This document shows positions 16,524-25,398 of a DNA stretch of 36,391 bases, piece by piece. The notes below the pieces were generated by a model. That model was not told the DNA's origin and did no database searches. It saw nothing but the letters and a program-made list of their open reading frames with translations. The position numbers and the translations under genes are program-made. Location: the NCBI GenBank assembly GCA_021817225.1, contig JAKAVR010000017.1, positions 1 to 36,391 on the forward strand. Direction: 5' to 3'. This stretch comes from Thermoplasmata archaeon (GTDB lineage Archaea; Thermoplasmatota; Thermoplasmata; Sysuiplasmatales; Sysuiplasmataceae). Each line of letters opens with the position of its first letter. The stretch's first letter is position 1.

Positions 16524-17810
16524 ATGGAAAGATTTGACGCCATTGTGATAGGCGCAGGTCCTGCAGGCAGCACGGCAGCATACAGGATGGCCAAAGGGGG
16601 CCTGAAGGTGCTGCTAGTGGAGCGCGCGAAGGTGCCCGGTGGGAAGAACCTGTTCGGCGGAAGGATTTACTCCCACATACTTCGCAAACACTTCGGCAAC
16701 TTCGAATCGGATGCGCCTGTCGAGAGGTTCGTTGTGAGGGAAACAATAGGCATGATGGACGAATTCGACTGCGCATCGATCGACTTTTCATCGCACAGGT
16801 CTGAAGCGAACAAGGCCTCCAGCTTCATCGCGAGGCGGAGCAGATTCGACAAGTGGCTTGCCGAGAAGGCGGAAGGCGCCGGAGCGCTTCTTGTGCCCGG
16901 CACAAGGGTTGAAGATATTGTCGTCAGGGACGGGGCTGTACGCGGCATTGTCTCGGGCGGTGATTCGATTGAGTCAGAATGTGTTGTGAATGCCGAAGGG
17001 GTAACGGCGACAATTGCCAGGAAGGCTGGTCTGAGGGATGATGTTCTCCCATCACAGGTCAAGGTGGGTGTGAAGGAGACAATCGAGCTCGGGAAGGATG
17101 TAATAAATGACAGATTCAATCTGTCCGACGATGAAGGGACCGCGGGCGTTTTCATAGGTTATCCCGCCTCCTATCTGAGCGCCAGCGGCTCTTTCGTGTA
17201 CACAAATTCGGACAGCGTTTCGATTGGCATTGTTGTGGACCCAACGGAACAGTCAGGTGCCAGAAAGGATGTGCAGCTGATGATAGAGGAATTCCGTCTT
17301 CATCCGTATATGCAGAGGCTTCTGAAGGGGGGCAGGATGATAGAGTATTCTGCACATATGATACCAAACTCCGTCCCTCTTGAACCTTCCAACCTGGTCG
17401 GAAACGGTTTTCTGAACACGGGCGATGCCGCAGGCCTCTTCGTAAACCACGGTTTCACTTACAGGGGGGTGGATTTCGCCATTGCCTCAGGCATCGCGGC
17501 CGCAGATGCCGTGATAAGCGCTCACTCCGCCGGCTCATACGGAAGGGATTCGCTCATGTCATACTACGATTATCTCGCCAGGGAAGTAATTCCAGAGCTC
17601 CGTCGTGCCGAGAGAACGGCAGGGGTGCTCCACAACAAGAGGATGTTCTCGACCTATCCGCCGCTTGTTCTAGACTTTCTTGAGGACATGTTCAGATTCG
17701 ACGGTGTTGGAAAGGCTCCGGTTTCCTCATCTCTCAAGAAGAACATGAAGGGGAGGATTTCAATGCTGACAGCGCTTCGTGACATGCTGTCCGCCTACAG
17801 AAAGATGTGA
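16524..17810 (+). CDS. fixC: FAD-dependent oxidoreductase, FixC / ETF-quinone oxidoreductase-like
   Basis: MERFDAIVIGAGPAGSTAAYRMAKGGLKVLLVERAKVPGGKNLFGGRIYSHIL; NTGDAAGLFVNHGFTYRGVDFAIASGIAAADAV. Confidence 0.8.
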   Translation: MERFDAIVIGAGPAGSTAAYRMAKGGLKVLLVERAKVPGGKNLFGGRIYSHILRKHFGNFESDAPVERFVVRETIGMMDEFDCASIDFSSHRSEANKASSFIARRSRFDKWLAEKAEGAGALLVPGTRVEDIVVRDGAVRGIVSGGDSIESECVVNAEGVTATIARKAGLRDDVLPSQVKVGVKETIELGKDVINDRFNLSDDEGTAGVFIGYPASYLSASGSFVYTNSDSVSIGIVVDPTEQSGARKDVQLMIEEFRLHPYMQRLLKGGRMIEYSAHMIPNSVPLEPSNLVGNGFLNTGDAAGLFVNHGFTYRGVDFAIASGIAAADAVISAHSAGSYGRDSLMSYYDYLAREVIPELRRAERTAGVLHNKRMFSTYPPLVLDFLEDMFRFDGVGKAPVSSSLKKNMKGRISMLTALRDMLSAYRKM

Positions 17811-17815
17811 AGACT

Positions 17816-18964
17816 TCAGGGTGCAAACGAAGCGTTCCCTGAAACTGCATTCCATACCAGCAGGGCCCTCCTTGTTTCAGGGACATCGTGTACGCGAACA
17901 ATGTTGGCACCCATTGCGCAACCGTAGAGTGCAGCAGCTAAGCTGCCTTCAAGTCTTTTTTCCTTTTCACCCGTCAATGCGGGTACGAAACTCTTTCTTG
18001 AAACTCCCAGAACCACAGGTTTTCCAAGTGAATGCAGTGCGTCGAGCTCCCTCAGGAGCTGCAGGTTGTGTTCGACAGTCTTGCCGAAGCCTATGCCCGG
18101 GTCCACAAGAATATTGCGGACATCAACCCCATCACTCTCGCTCTCCTCAAGCATTCCTGAGATGAATGAGCATACCTCATACACAACATCCTGGTATGTG
18201 GGTGCATTCTGCATGGTGCGCGGTCCTCCGAGCATATGCATCACTATGGCGGGACATTCGCGGTCAGACACGAGTTTTCTCATCTTTCGTTTTCTCAGGC
18301 CCGAAACGTCGTTGAGAATGGATGCACCCGCATCCAGGGCGGCCGCAGCCACTTCAGGCTTCATCGTATCGACTGATATTGGAACATGCGTTCCTGAGGA
18401 AAGTTTCCTGATAACCGGGACCACCCTCCTGATCTCCTCGCGGGCGCTCACCGGAGATGCACCGGGTCTCGTGGATTCTCCTCCAACATCTATGAAGTCT
18501 GCTCCCTCCCCGGCCATTTCCAGGCCATGTGCGACAGCTGACTTCTCGTCGAAGAAAATTCCCCCGTCAGAAAAAGAGTCAGGCGTCACGTTCAGCACAC
18601 CCATTACGGAGGGCCGCTCAAGCAGTATCCTTCTGCCCCCCGCTCTGAGCTGAAACGGCCATCTGCGACAGTAGTTTTCAACCGCATTCTCAAAACAGTT
18701 TTTGAACTCTGAAGATGTATTTGCAGACATGACGGTTGACGTGAGTGTTTCGACATCCGCTTCTATCGTTATCACCGGCGAGTTTGAGATAAGCCTTGTT
18801 TCATGCCTGGCGTGATGCCTGACGGCTGCTGAAGCAAGTTTTGAAAGATCGCCCCTGCCGATTTTTCCCGCTCTCATCCTGTAGGCTGGCGAAGGCAGAC
18901 CATCCTTTCTCCCCTTCTCTGCCCAATTACCTGAATTGTCGGTCCGCGACAGCAGAACAAGCAT
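17816..18964 (-). CDS. folP: Dihydropteroate synthase with about 130-aa N-terminal extension
   Basis: MGVLNVTPDSFSDGG, GADFIDVGGESTRPGASPVS, VSVDTMKPEVAAAALDAGASILNDVSG, DPGIGFGKTVEHN. Start taken at ATG 18964. Confidence 0.9.
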   Translation of the reverse strand: MLVLLSRTDNSGNWAEKGRKDGLPSPAYRMRAGKIGRGDLSKLASAAVRHHARHETRLISNSPVITIEADVETLTSTVMSANTSSEFKNCFENAVENYCRRWPFQLRAGGRRILLERPSVMGVLNVTPDSFSDGGIFFDEKSAVAHGLEMAGEGADFIDVGGESTRPGASPVSAREEIRRVVPVIRKLSSGTHVPISVDTMKPEVAAAALDAGASILNDVSGLRKRKMRKLVSDRECPAIVMHMLGGPRTMQNAPTYQDVVYEVCSFISGMLEESESDGVDVRNILVDPGIGFGKTVEHNLQLLRELDALHSLGKPVVLGVSRKSFVPALTGEKEKRLEGSLAAALYGCAMGANIVRVHDVPETRRALLVWNAVSGNASFAP

Positions 18965-19005
18965 CTGCACTCCATAGGCGAAGTGCTCAATTTTTAACTT
19001 TGCAC

Positions 19006-19917
19006 TCAGGCAAGAAGGAGCGCTGCTGCCATCGCCACGCTTCCACCGAGCTGAAGCGCAACGTAGTACTTTGTGCCCCTGGAGATATCGACAGCATTGC
19101 CTGCGGATGAACGAGTGTGCCTGAGGGGGAAATACGACAGTAGAGCGGACACGGCAAGAGGCACGAGGATGAATGGGCCGTAAAGAGGGTATATCGGCAG
19201 GATGGCGACCATGCCAAACACTAGGAAGACGGTTTGCATCAGGAATGCATTTCCGATCCTCCACTGGTAGATATGCAGGAATCTCGATACCCTCCTCGAA
19301 CTCCTGTCGGGAAGGTGGTGCGCGTACCTGACCGCAGTTATCCAGAACGAGGCAGGAATTGTGACGATAACGGCCATGGCAGACAATTCACCTGTGAGGA
19401 GGAAGTATAGCGCCAGCGCAGGGAGGGGGCCAAATGCGATAAACGGGACGGGTTCCCCTACTCCCCTGGCTCCAAGCATGAAGGGCGGAACTGCATATAC
19501 AACGGTCAGGAGGAACCCCGCAACTCCTATCAGCATTATCACAATGAAGCCCGTTTCAAATGCGAGGTAAAAACCAAGCAGTGCTGCTATGGTGAAGACT
19601 AGGGCGGCATACCGCGCAATCCTCTCGGCCGGAAGCCCGGTCGTGTCTATCAGGAACGGCCCTGTCGGTATCCATGTATCGGCCTGTGTTATGAAGACGC
19701 CCTCGCTCTTGTCAGCCACTTCGGCAATCAGGTTTACTCCAACCTCAAACACGAAAAGTGCGACGGCACCAGCCAGCCACATCAGTGGATGCAATACCTT
19801 CCCGCTCCTGAAGGCAAGTGCATAGGTAAGCAGCACGGGCGCTCCGGAGGCCCAGTAGAGTGGAATCCTCAGACCCTTCAGCCAAACTGCGGCTCCCATC
19901 ATACATCCCTTTTTCAT
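19006..19917 (-). CDS. UbiA-like membrane prenyltransferase paralogue with divergent acidic motifs
   Basis: 303 aa multi-TM; GLRIPLYWASGAPVLLTYALAF...FEVGVNLIAEVADKSEGVFITQADTWIPTGPFLID; adjacent to a canonical UbiA. Confidence 0.65.
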   Translation of the reverse strand: MKKGCMMGAAVWLKGLRIPLYWASGAPVLLTYALAFRSGKVLHPLMWLAGAVALFVFEVGVNLIAEVADKSEGVFITQADTWIPTGPFLIDTTGLPAERIARYAALVFTIAALLGFYLAFETGFIVIMLIGVAGFLLTVVYAVPPFMLGARGVGEPVPFIAFGPLPALALYFLLTGELSAMAVIVTIPASFWITAVRYAHHLPDRSSRRVSRFLHIYQWRIGNAFLMQTVFLVFGMVAILPIYPLYGPFILVPLAVSALLSYFPLRHTRSSAGNAVDISRGTKYYVALQLGGSVAMAAALLLA

Positions 19918-19953
19918 GCAAAGGCAGGCATTGACTTAATAACTGTTCCTGAC

Positions 19954-20841
19954 TCATAGCAGATAGGCAACCACCATCAGCACAATGAAGACATACATTC
20001 CAACTATGTTGTTCCTGAGCGCCTTCACGAGTTTAGGATGGTCGCCAACACCGTTTCTCGCATAGATATACGAACTGAAAATCATTGGCGCGGAAAGGAG
20101 TGAAATCACCGTGTACTGGCTTGTTATGTGCAGTACTGCGGAAATGAGCACCCAGAGGTAAATCACTGTGCCAAGCAGGGCATAGGCACGTACTGCATTG
20201 GCGCGGCCAAGAGTGGTTGTAACATTCTTCCTTCCGGTCGCAGCATCCGCTTCGGCATCCGGGACCTCATTCATTATCACGAGATTCGCTATCAGGAGCC
20301 CGCAAGGTATCGCAACAAATACAGATTCTATCGAATAGTATCCCGTCTGTACGAAGTAGGCACCCATTACTATGAGGCCGATGACGCAGAGCATGAGTTC
20401 TCCCATGCCCTTCCGCTGCCATACAGTTGAATAGAATGTTCCCGCAAATCCACCGAGGAAGAAAAGCGGTACAAGTTCCCATCCACTGACGAATGCGAGA
20501 TAGACTCCTATGAAGAACGAGATTATGAGGGAGACGGTGGCCACATAGAATGCATCCCTGGGTTCCAGACCGCCCTCGTAAACAATTCTGCCGCCGCCGC
20601 TGTATGGCGTCTTGACAGTCAGAAGGTCTGTCCCAAGCCTGTGATCGAAATACTCATCGTATGTGTTTGCGGCTATCTGGGAGACAACGGCCCCAACAAG
20701 TGTAAGCAGGAAAAGGGGAATGGAAATTGATACCTGCCTGGAGGCTATCAGCACGCCAAGCACCACATACAGGAAGCTGATAAGCAGATGCGGCTCAAAG
20801 ACAATCCTTGCTAGAATTATTCTGGTCTTTGTCCCAAGCAT
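19954..20841 (-). CDS. UbiA family prenyltransferase (MenA-like)
   Basis: NTYDEYFDHRLGTDLLTVKTPYSGGGRIV (N-x3-D-x3-D-like) and NEVPDAEADAATGRKNVTTTLG; multi-TM. Confidence 0.85.
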   Translation of the reverse strand: MLGTKTRIILARIVFEPHLLISFLYVVLGVLIASRQVSISIPLFLLTLVGAVVSQIAANTYDEYFDHRLGTDLLTVKTPYSGGGRIVYEGGLEPRDAFYVATVSLIISFFIGVYLAFVSGWELVPLFFLGGFAGTFYSTVWQRKGMGELMLCVIGLIVMGAYFVQTGYYSIESVFVAIPCGLLIANLVIMNEVPDAEADAATGRKNVTTTLGRANAVRAYALLGTVIYLWVLISAVLHITSQYTVISLLSAPMIFSSYIYARNGVGDHPKLVKALRNNIVGMYVFIVLMVVAYLL

Positions 20842-20903
20842 CGCTTTTCCCGACTTTGAGGGCGATTAAAAGTCTTTCCATCAACAGGATAACCCTGATA
20901 CTG

Positions 20904-21650
20904 CTACTTCTCCCCTCTTACAATTGCAACACCGTGAGTCATCAGGTACCTGAAATCGGACCTTCTGTATCCGATTTCCTTCATGACCGAAGCAAGTTCA
21001 TCCGGCCGGCCGAGGTTCATATATGCCTCGCTCAGATGTTGCCACGGGTTTGACTTCCACTCCCTTCTCACCTTTCTTGGCACAACGAGTATCGCAAGCC
21101 TTCCAAGCACATGCTTCATGTAGAAATTCATGAACCTTTTTCTGATGCCTGAATCTGGCTCTGCTATGTCGATAATCACGACCCTGCCCTCGGGACGCAG
21201 GACCCTTCTGATGTCCCTCAGCGCCTTCTCCTTGTCAATGAAATTCTTGAAGGAGAAACCGGACATCACCCTGTCGAACACCCCCTCGACGAAGGGGAGA
21301 TGTTCTGCAACACCTATCACTGGAAGGTAATTTCCAGTGCCGAGGGGACCATGCAGCGATTTCCTGAGCATGACCTCGTTCGGTTCGAGCAAGATGATAT
21401 CCCTGCCGCGAAGGTGCCTGGAAAATGAGCCCGGTCCGCTTCCTACCTCCAGCACCCTCATGTCCTCTGCCGTCTCGGTGGCCGCCTTTTTTCTCCACCT
21501 GTCCATCATCCCGAACGAAATTATGGATGCGGCGCTATCATAGAATTCGCCTATGGACTGTATGTCGCTTTCAACCCTGCTCCACGACTCCTTTTCAAGC
21601 TTCCGGCCCGCACTGCCCTCATTGTCTTGAACGACGTCCGCATGCGACAT
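20904..21650 (-). CDS. SAM-dependent methyltransferase, UbiE/MenG-like
   Basis: VLEVGSGPGSFSRHLRGRDIILLEPNEVMLRK, AEHLPFVEGVFDRVMSGFSFKNFIDKEKALRDIRRVLRPEGRVVIIDIAEPDS. Confidence 0.8.
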   Translation of the reverse strand: MSHADVVQDNEGSAGRKLEKESWSRVESDIQSIGEFYDSAASIISFGMMDRWRKKAATETAEDMRVLEVGSGPGSFSRHLRGRDIILLEPNEVMLRKSLHGPLGTGNYLPVIGVAEHLPFVEGVFDRVMSGFSFKNFIDKEKALRDIRRVLRPEGRVVIIDIAEPDSGIRKRFMNFYMKHVLGRLAILVVPRKVRREWKSNPWQHLSEAYMNLGRPDELASVMKEIGYRRSDFRYLMTHGVAIVRGEK

Positions 21651-21796
21651 CTGGAACTTCCAACTCGGTGCATTTCACTCCCCTACACCTATATAATCCA
21701 ATCTGAGTTCGTCTGCGAAGATCGTGAAAAATGGGCAGGTCCGTCATCAAAAATCATTAAATCGTCATTTTCAGATGTGATTGCGAGGTTTTTCCT

Positions 21797-22843
21797 TTGA
21801 GGGCTTGGGTCATTGAAGGTTTCGGTGGCGTTGAAAAATTGAGTCTCTCCGACATCCCAGAGCCGGCTGCAGGTGAGGGTGAGGTCGTTGTCGATGTCAA
21901 GGTGGCAGGCGTTAACCCGGTGGACAGGTCGACTCTGCTGGGCCGTTTCGACTGGATCAGACCACCCTTCGTAACGGGCGCCGAGTTTGCAGGCGTCATA
22001 TCATCAGTGGGTAGCGGTGTCAGTGGCCTTTCGGTCGGAACGCGGGTGCTTGTGAATCCAAAGCTGTTCTGCGGGAGATGCTATTACTGTCTTCGTGGAG
22101 AAGAGAGCGCCTGCCTTTCAAATGAGAGGATGAACAGGGCACCCCACATAATCGGGGTGTCAAGACAGGGCGGGTGGAGGCAGAAGGCGGAGGTTCCGGC
22201 AATGAACCTCATACCGATTCCGGAAGGGTTGCCGACAGCCGAAGCATGTACCCTCGGTGTGGATGGTGCAACTGCATGGCATCTTGTCAAGCGGTCCAGA
22301 CCGGAACCAGGCGATTTCGCACTCGTTGTGGGCTCAACAGGTGGCGTCGGCATGTTTGCAGTGCAGATTGCCAAAATGTACGGCTGCGAGGTTGCAGCAG
22401 TGGTGGGCAGCAGCGAACACGCCAAGAGAATGAAGCAGCTTGGCGCAGATCATGCGATCAACAGGAACGAGCAGAAGGTTGTGGAAGAGGTAAGGAAATT
22501 GACGAATAACAGGGGTGCCGATATCGTTCTTGACCCGCTTGGAAGCGCCACATTTGAGATGAGTTCCTCCTCTCTCGCTCCCCTCGGCAGGTACGCAACA
22601 TGCGGCACACTGACTGGAACGAAGGCCGAGCTGAGCCTGCTGCACCTGTACTCGATGCAGGTTGAATACATAGGTTCCACCACCTTCTCGAGAGCCGATT
22701 TGAACGATGCACTGAACGCGGTCGCCAGAAGAAAGCTGATTCCCCAGATAGACTCCAAATTCCGCTTTGACGAACTCCCTGCTGCTATGAGGAGACTCGA
22801 TGAGCACGGGAGATTCGGAAAGGTGCTTGTTGAACTGGCCTGA
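21797..22843 (+). CDS. Zinc-binding MDR alcohol dehydrogenase / quinone oxidoreductase
   Basis: TTG start; GAEFAGVISSVGSGVSGLSVGTRVLVNPKLFCGRCYYCLRGEESAC; VVGSTGGVGMFAVQIAKMYGCEV. Confidence 0.87.
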   Translation: MRAWVIEGFGGVEKLSLSDIPEPAAGEGEVVVDVKVAGVNPVDRSTLLGRFDWIRPPFVTGAEFAGVISSVGSGVSGLSVGTRVLVNPKLFCGRCYYCLRGEESACLSNERMNRAPHIIGVSRQGGWRQKAEVPAMNLIPIPEGLPTAEACTLGVDGATAWHLVKRSRPEPGDFALVVGSTGGVGMFAVQIAKMYGCEVAAVVGSSEHAKRMKQLGADHAINRNEQKVVEEVRKLTNNRGADIVLDPLGSATFEMSSSSLAPLGRYATCGTLTGTKAELSLLHLYSMQVEYIGSTTFSRADLNDALNAVARRKLIPQIDSKFRFDELPAAMRRLDEHGRFGKVLVELA

Positions 22844-22848
22844 CTCCG

Positions 22849-23883
22849 TCATACAAAGAACTGATTGAGCTCTTTCCAGGTGCTTCCGTCCACGTATTTC
22901 TTCTTCGTGCCTTCTGCAAGCGGCACCTCTACCACTGAAGCTCCACTGATGGCCACCATGACTCCGAATTTGCCCGAATGCGCTGCCTCGACGGCGCGTA
23001 TTCCTAGCCTTGAAGTCATCACCCTGTCGTACGAGTTTGGCCTCGTCCCCCTGATTGTGTGGCCCAGGACGGTCGACCTTGTCTCGTAGCCAGTCCTTTC
23101 CTCGATGTACCTGGCCAGATAACTTGCATTGCTCTCGCCAGGGGCCTTTGCAAACAGTTCATGGCCGAACTCGTCCTTCTCGGCCTTGCCACGCGGAACA
23201 AGATTCACGCCCTCTGCAACAACTATCACTGTGCTGTTTTTCCCCCTGCTCCGCCTTTCCCTTACGAGCTTTACGGCATCGTCTGCAGTGCCGTTGAATT
23301 CCGGTATCATTATCATGTTGGCACCGGCGGCTGTGCCTGCGTAGAGGGATATCCACCCGGCATCCCTGCCCATCACTTCAACAACCATTATTCTCGAATG
23401 TGATCTTCCTGTCGTCTGGAGGCTCTCGATCATCTTCATTGCCTCGTCAACCGCAGTGAAGAAGCCGAACGAGTAGTCTGTGCCTGCGAGATCGTTGTCA
23501 ATTGTCTTCGGAACGCCAATTACCTTCTGCCCCATTGCCGAGAGTTCCCGCGCAACTCCCAGCGTATCGTCCCCTCCAACGGCGATAAGGACGTCGAGGC
23601 CCAGGGAGTTCATGTTCCGGGCGACCGTATCAAGGCCCTTGTCCCTCTTGAGCGGATTCGTCCTCGATGTTTCAAGCTCGGTGCCCCCTTCACCCACGAG
23701 ATACTCGAAATCGTCGTATTTCAGCGCCACAGTGTCCTTCTCAAGGAGGCCAGCCCAACCACGCCTTATTCCAATAACGTCGTCGCCGCGGACTTCCGCC
23801 GCCCTCAGCACGCCTCTTGTTACGGCGTTCAGGCCGGCACAGTCTCCGCCGCCGTTCAATATGCCTATCCTCAATTGAATCAC
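22849..23883 (-). CDS. pfp: 6-phosphofructokinase, predicted PPi-dependent
   Basis: GILNGGGDCAGLNAV, AVGGDDTLGVA, GVPKTIDNDLAGTD, VEVMGRDAGWISLYAG. Asp in GGDD and Lys in PKTIDND fit PPi-PFKs. Confidence 0.88.
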   Translation of the reverse strand: MIQLRIGILNGGGDCAGLNAVTRGVLRAAEVRGDDVIGIRRGWAGLLEKDTVALKYDDFEYLVGEGGTELETSRTNPLKRDKGLDTVARNMNSLGLDVLIAVGGDDTLGVARELSAMGQKVIGVPKTIDNDLAGTDYSFGFFTAVDEAMKMIESLQTTGRSHSRIMVVEVMGRDAGWISLYAGTAAGANMIMIPEFNGTADDAVKLVRERRSRGKNSTVIVVAEGVNLVPRGKAEKDEFGHELFAKAPGESNASYLARYIEERTGYETRSTVLGHTIRGTRPNSYDRVMTSRLGIRAVEAAHSGKFGVMVAISGASVVEVPLAEGTKKKYVDGSTWKELNQFFV

Positions 23884-24656
23884 GCAGTCTTCGTCACTTT
23901 TTCAGGCGACTTCCTTTCAATGATCAGTTCGTTGAGAACCTTCGCTGTCCTGAGCGGATCACTGCTCTGCCAGACGTTTCTGCCAACTGCTATTCCTGCG
24001 GCGCCCGCATCCAGGGCACCGGACACATGGGTCAGAAATTCAGACTCATTCTTTGTCTTCTTTCCGCCAGCCATGTAGACAGGTACATTTCCTGCGGACT
24101 TGACGACCCAGGAAAAGCTTTCCTTGTCACCTGTGTATTTCACCTTCGCAGCATCGGCGCCGAACTCGAGCGCCGCACGCGCTGCATACGCAACCATATC
24201 CCTGGCGGTATCATCCTTGACATATTCTCCGCGAGGGTAGACCCAGAGGACGACTGCAAGGCCCGCATCGTGAGCTTCTTCCTCGATCTTCCCGAATTCC
24301 TGAACCATATCGCCTTCGAATTCGCTGCCTATGTATATTGTGTAACCGACTGCCGCGGCTCCAAGTCTGCTTGCATAGTCGACAGAGCAAAGCTGCTTGG
24401 CGACAGGCTCCTTGCCGTAAATGTTTGTCTTTGCATTCAGCTTGATAAGAAGAGGGATATCAATCATCTCGTGGTACTTCTCCGCAATTCCCTTCTGGCA
24501 CGCAAACGCGTCGAAGCCGCCTTTGTTTGCTATATCAATCACGAACTTTGGATCCACGTTTCTGCCGTCAAAATCAGTCGGACCGTGCTCAATGCCCTGG
24601 TCGTACGCAAGTATGATTGACCTTCCATTCCTCATGAACCTGTTCATTCTTCCCAT
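23880..24656 (-). CDS. Archaeal class I fructose-1,6-bisphosphate aldolase (DhnA type)
   Basis: ILAYDQGIEHGPTDFDGRNVDPKFVIDIANKGGFDAFACQKGIAEKY; AAKVKYTGDKESFSWVVKSAGNVPVYMAGG; GAAGIAVGRNVWQ. 4-bp overlap with the PFK gene. Confidence 0.9.
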   Translation of the reverse strand: MGRMNRFMRNGRSIILAYDQGIEHGPTDFDGRNVDPKFVIDIANKGGFDAFACQKGIAEKYHEMIDIPLLIKLNAKTNIYGKEPVAKQLCSVDYASRLGAAAVGYTIYIGSEFEGDMVQEFGKIEEEAHDAGLAVVLWVYPRGEYVKDDTARDMVAYAARAALEFGADAAKVKYTGDKESFSWVVKSAGNVPVYMAGGKKTKNESEFLTHVSGALDAGAAGIAVGRNVWQSSDPLRTAKVLNELIIERKSPEKVTKTA

Positions 24657-24764
24657 TGTGCTCTTCGCTCCTTGACCCGATTGTCACCTTGTACCTACCT
24701 CGCCCGTTCTTAAATCACTTTCGAACAACGCGCTGTATACCCTGCTGCCTGAACGGGCGCAGAT

Positions 24765-25184
24765 TTACCGAAAATATAGCATGTTAAGCTTAGTCTTTTC
24801 GCTGAATTTCCTGCCGAAGCTGCCTGCCGGAAAAATCTTCATGGTCAATTCTATTATGTTGTTGACTTCCGCCGAAATCAAGTGGCCAGCGATTCCCCTG
24901 TGGTCTTCACCACCGAGCGCCACATGCAGGTGGACGCTCTTCTTCCCATCCATATCTGCCACGGAACCGGACATGGAAACAAGTTCGTGAGGCAGCTGGA
25001 ACTTCGCTATTTCATACTCCCTGCCGTTCCAGTAGCCGATCTCGGCATTTCTGAGCATGCCAATGCCTGATAGCACCATTGCGGAATCAGTTTCGCACTC
25101 ATTCACGATCCGCTCTATGCTCCCGGACACCTGCTCTCCGTCTTCAAGAACCGCAGCAATCAAATCATTACCTGTTTTTTTCAT
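24765..25184 (-). CDS. PPC / DUF296 domain protein
   Basis: MVLSGIGMLRNAEIGYWNGREYEIAKFQLPHELVSMSGSV...KSVHLHVALGGEDHRGIAGHLISAEV. Confidence 0.85.
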   Translation of the reverse strand: MKKTGNDLIAAVLEDGEQVSGSIERIVNECETDSAMVLSGIGMLRNAEIGYWNGREYEIAKFQLPHELVSMSGSVADMDGKKSVHLHVALGGEDHRGIAGHLISAEVNNIIELTMKIFPAGSFGRKFSEKTKLNMLYFR

Positions 25185-25398
25185 TTCAAAAGCCCGTTTG
25201 AGTCAACGGTCAGCGGAATAAACATCTTTTCTGAGTTAGCGTTCAGACGGGCAATGGGCAGGCGCACTTACCTGCAGCATTCCGCTCAGCGCCTTACTTT
25301 CAACTTGTGCTGGGTGTCCAAACGATTATGACGCTCGGAGGTTCTTCCGGAATGGCAGGTTTAAATTCGACTTTGTTATATGGCTGCTGGGACTTTAA

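Noticed and set aside
18066-18653. 195-aa + strand ORF
   Set aside because: Antisense to folP; Ser/Pro-rich shadow frame.
18965-19264. Upstream part of the 482-aa folP ORF
   Set aside because: Overlaps the UbiA paralogue coding region in another frame; the composition is not protein-like, so the folP start was moved to 18964.
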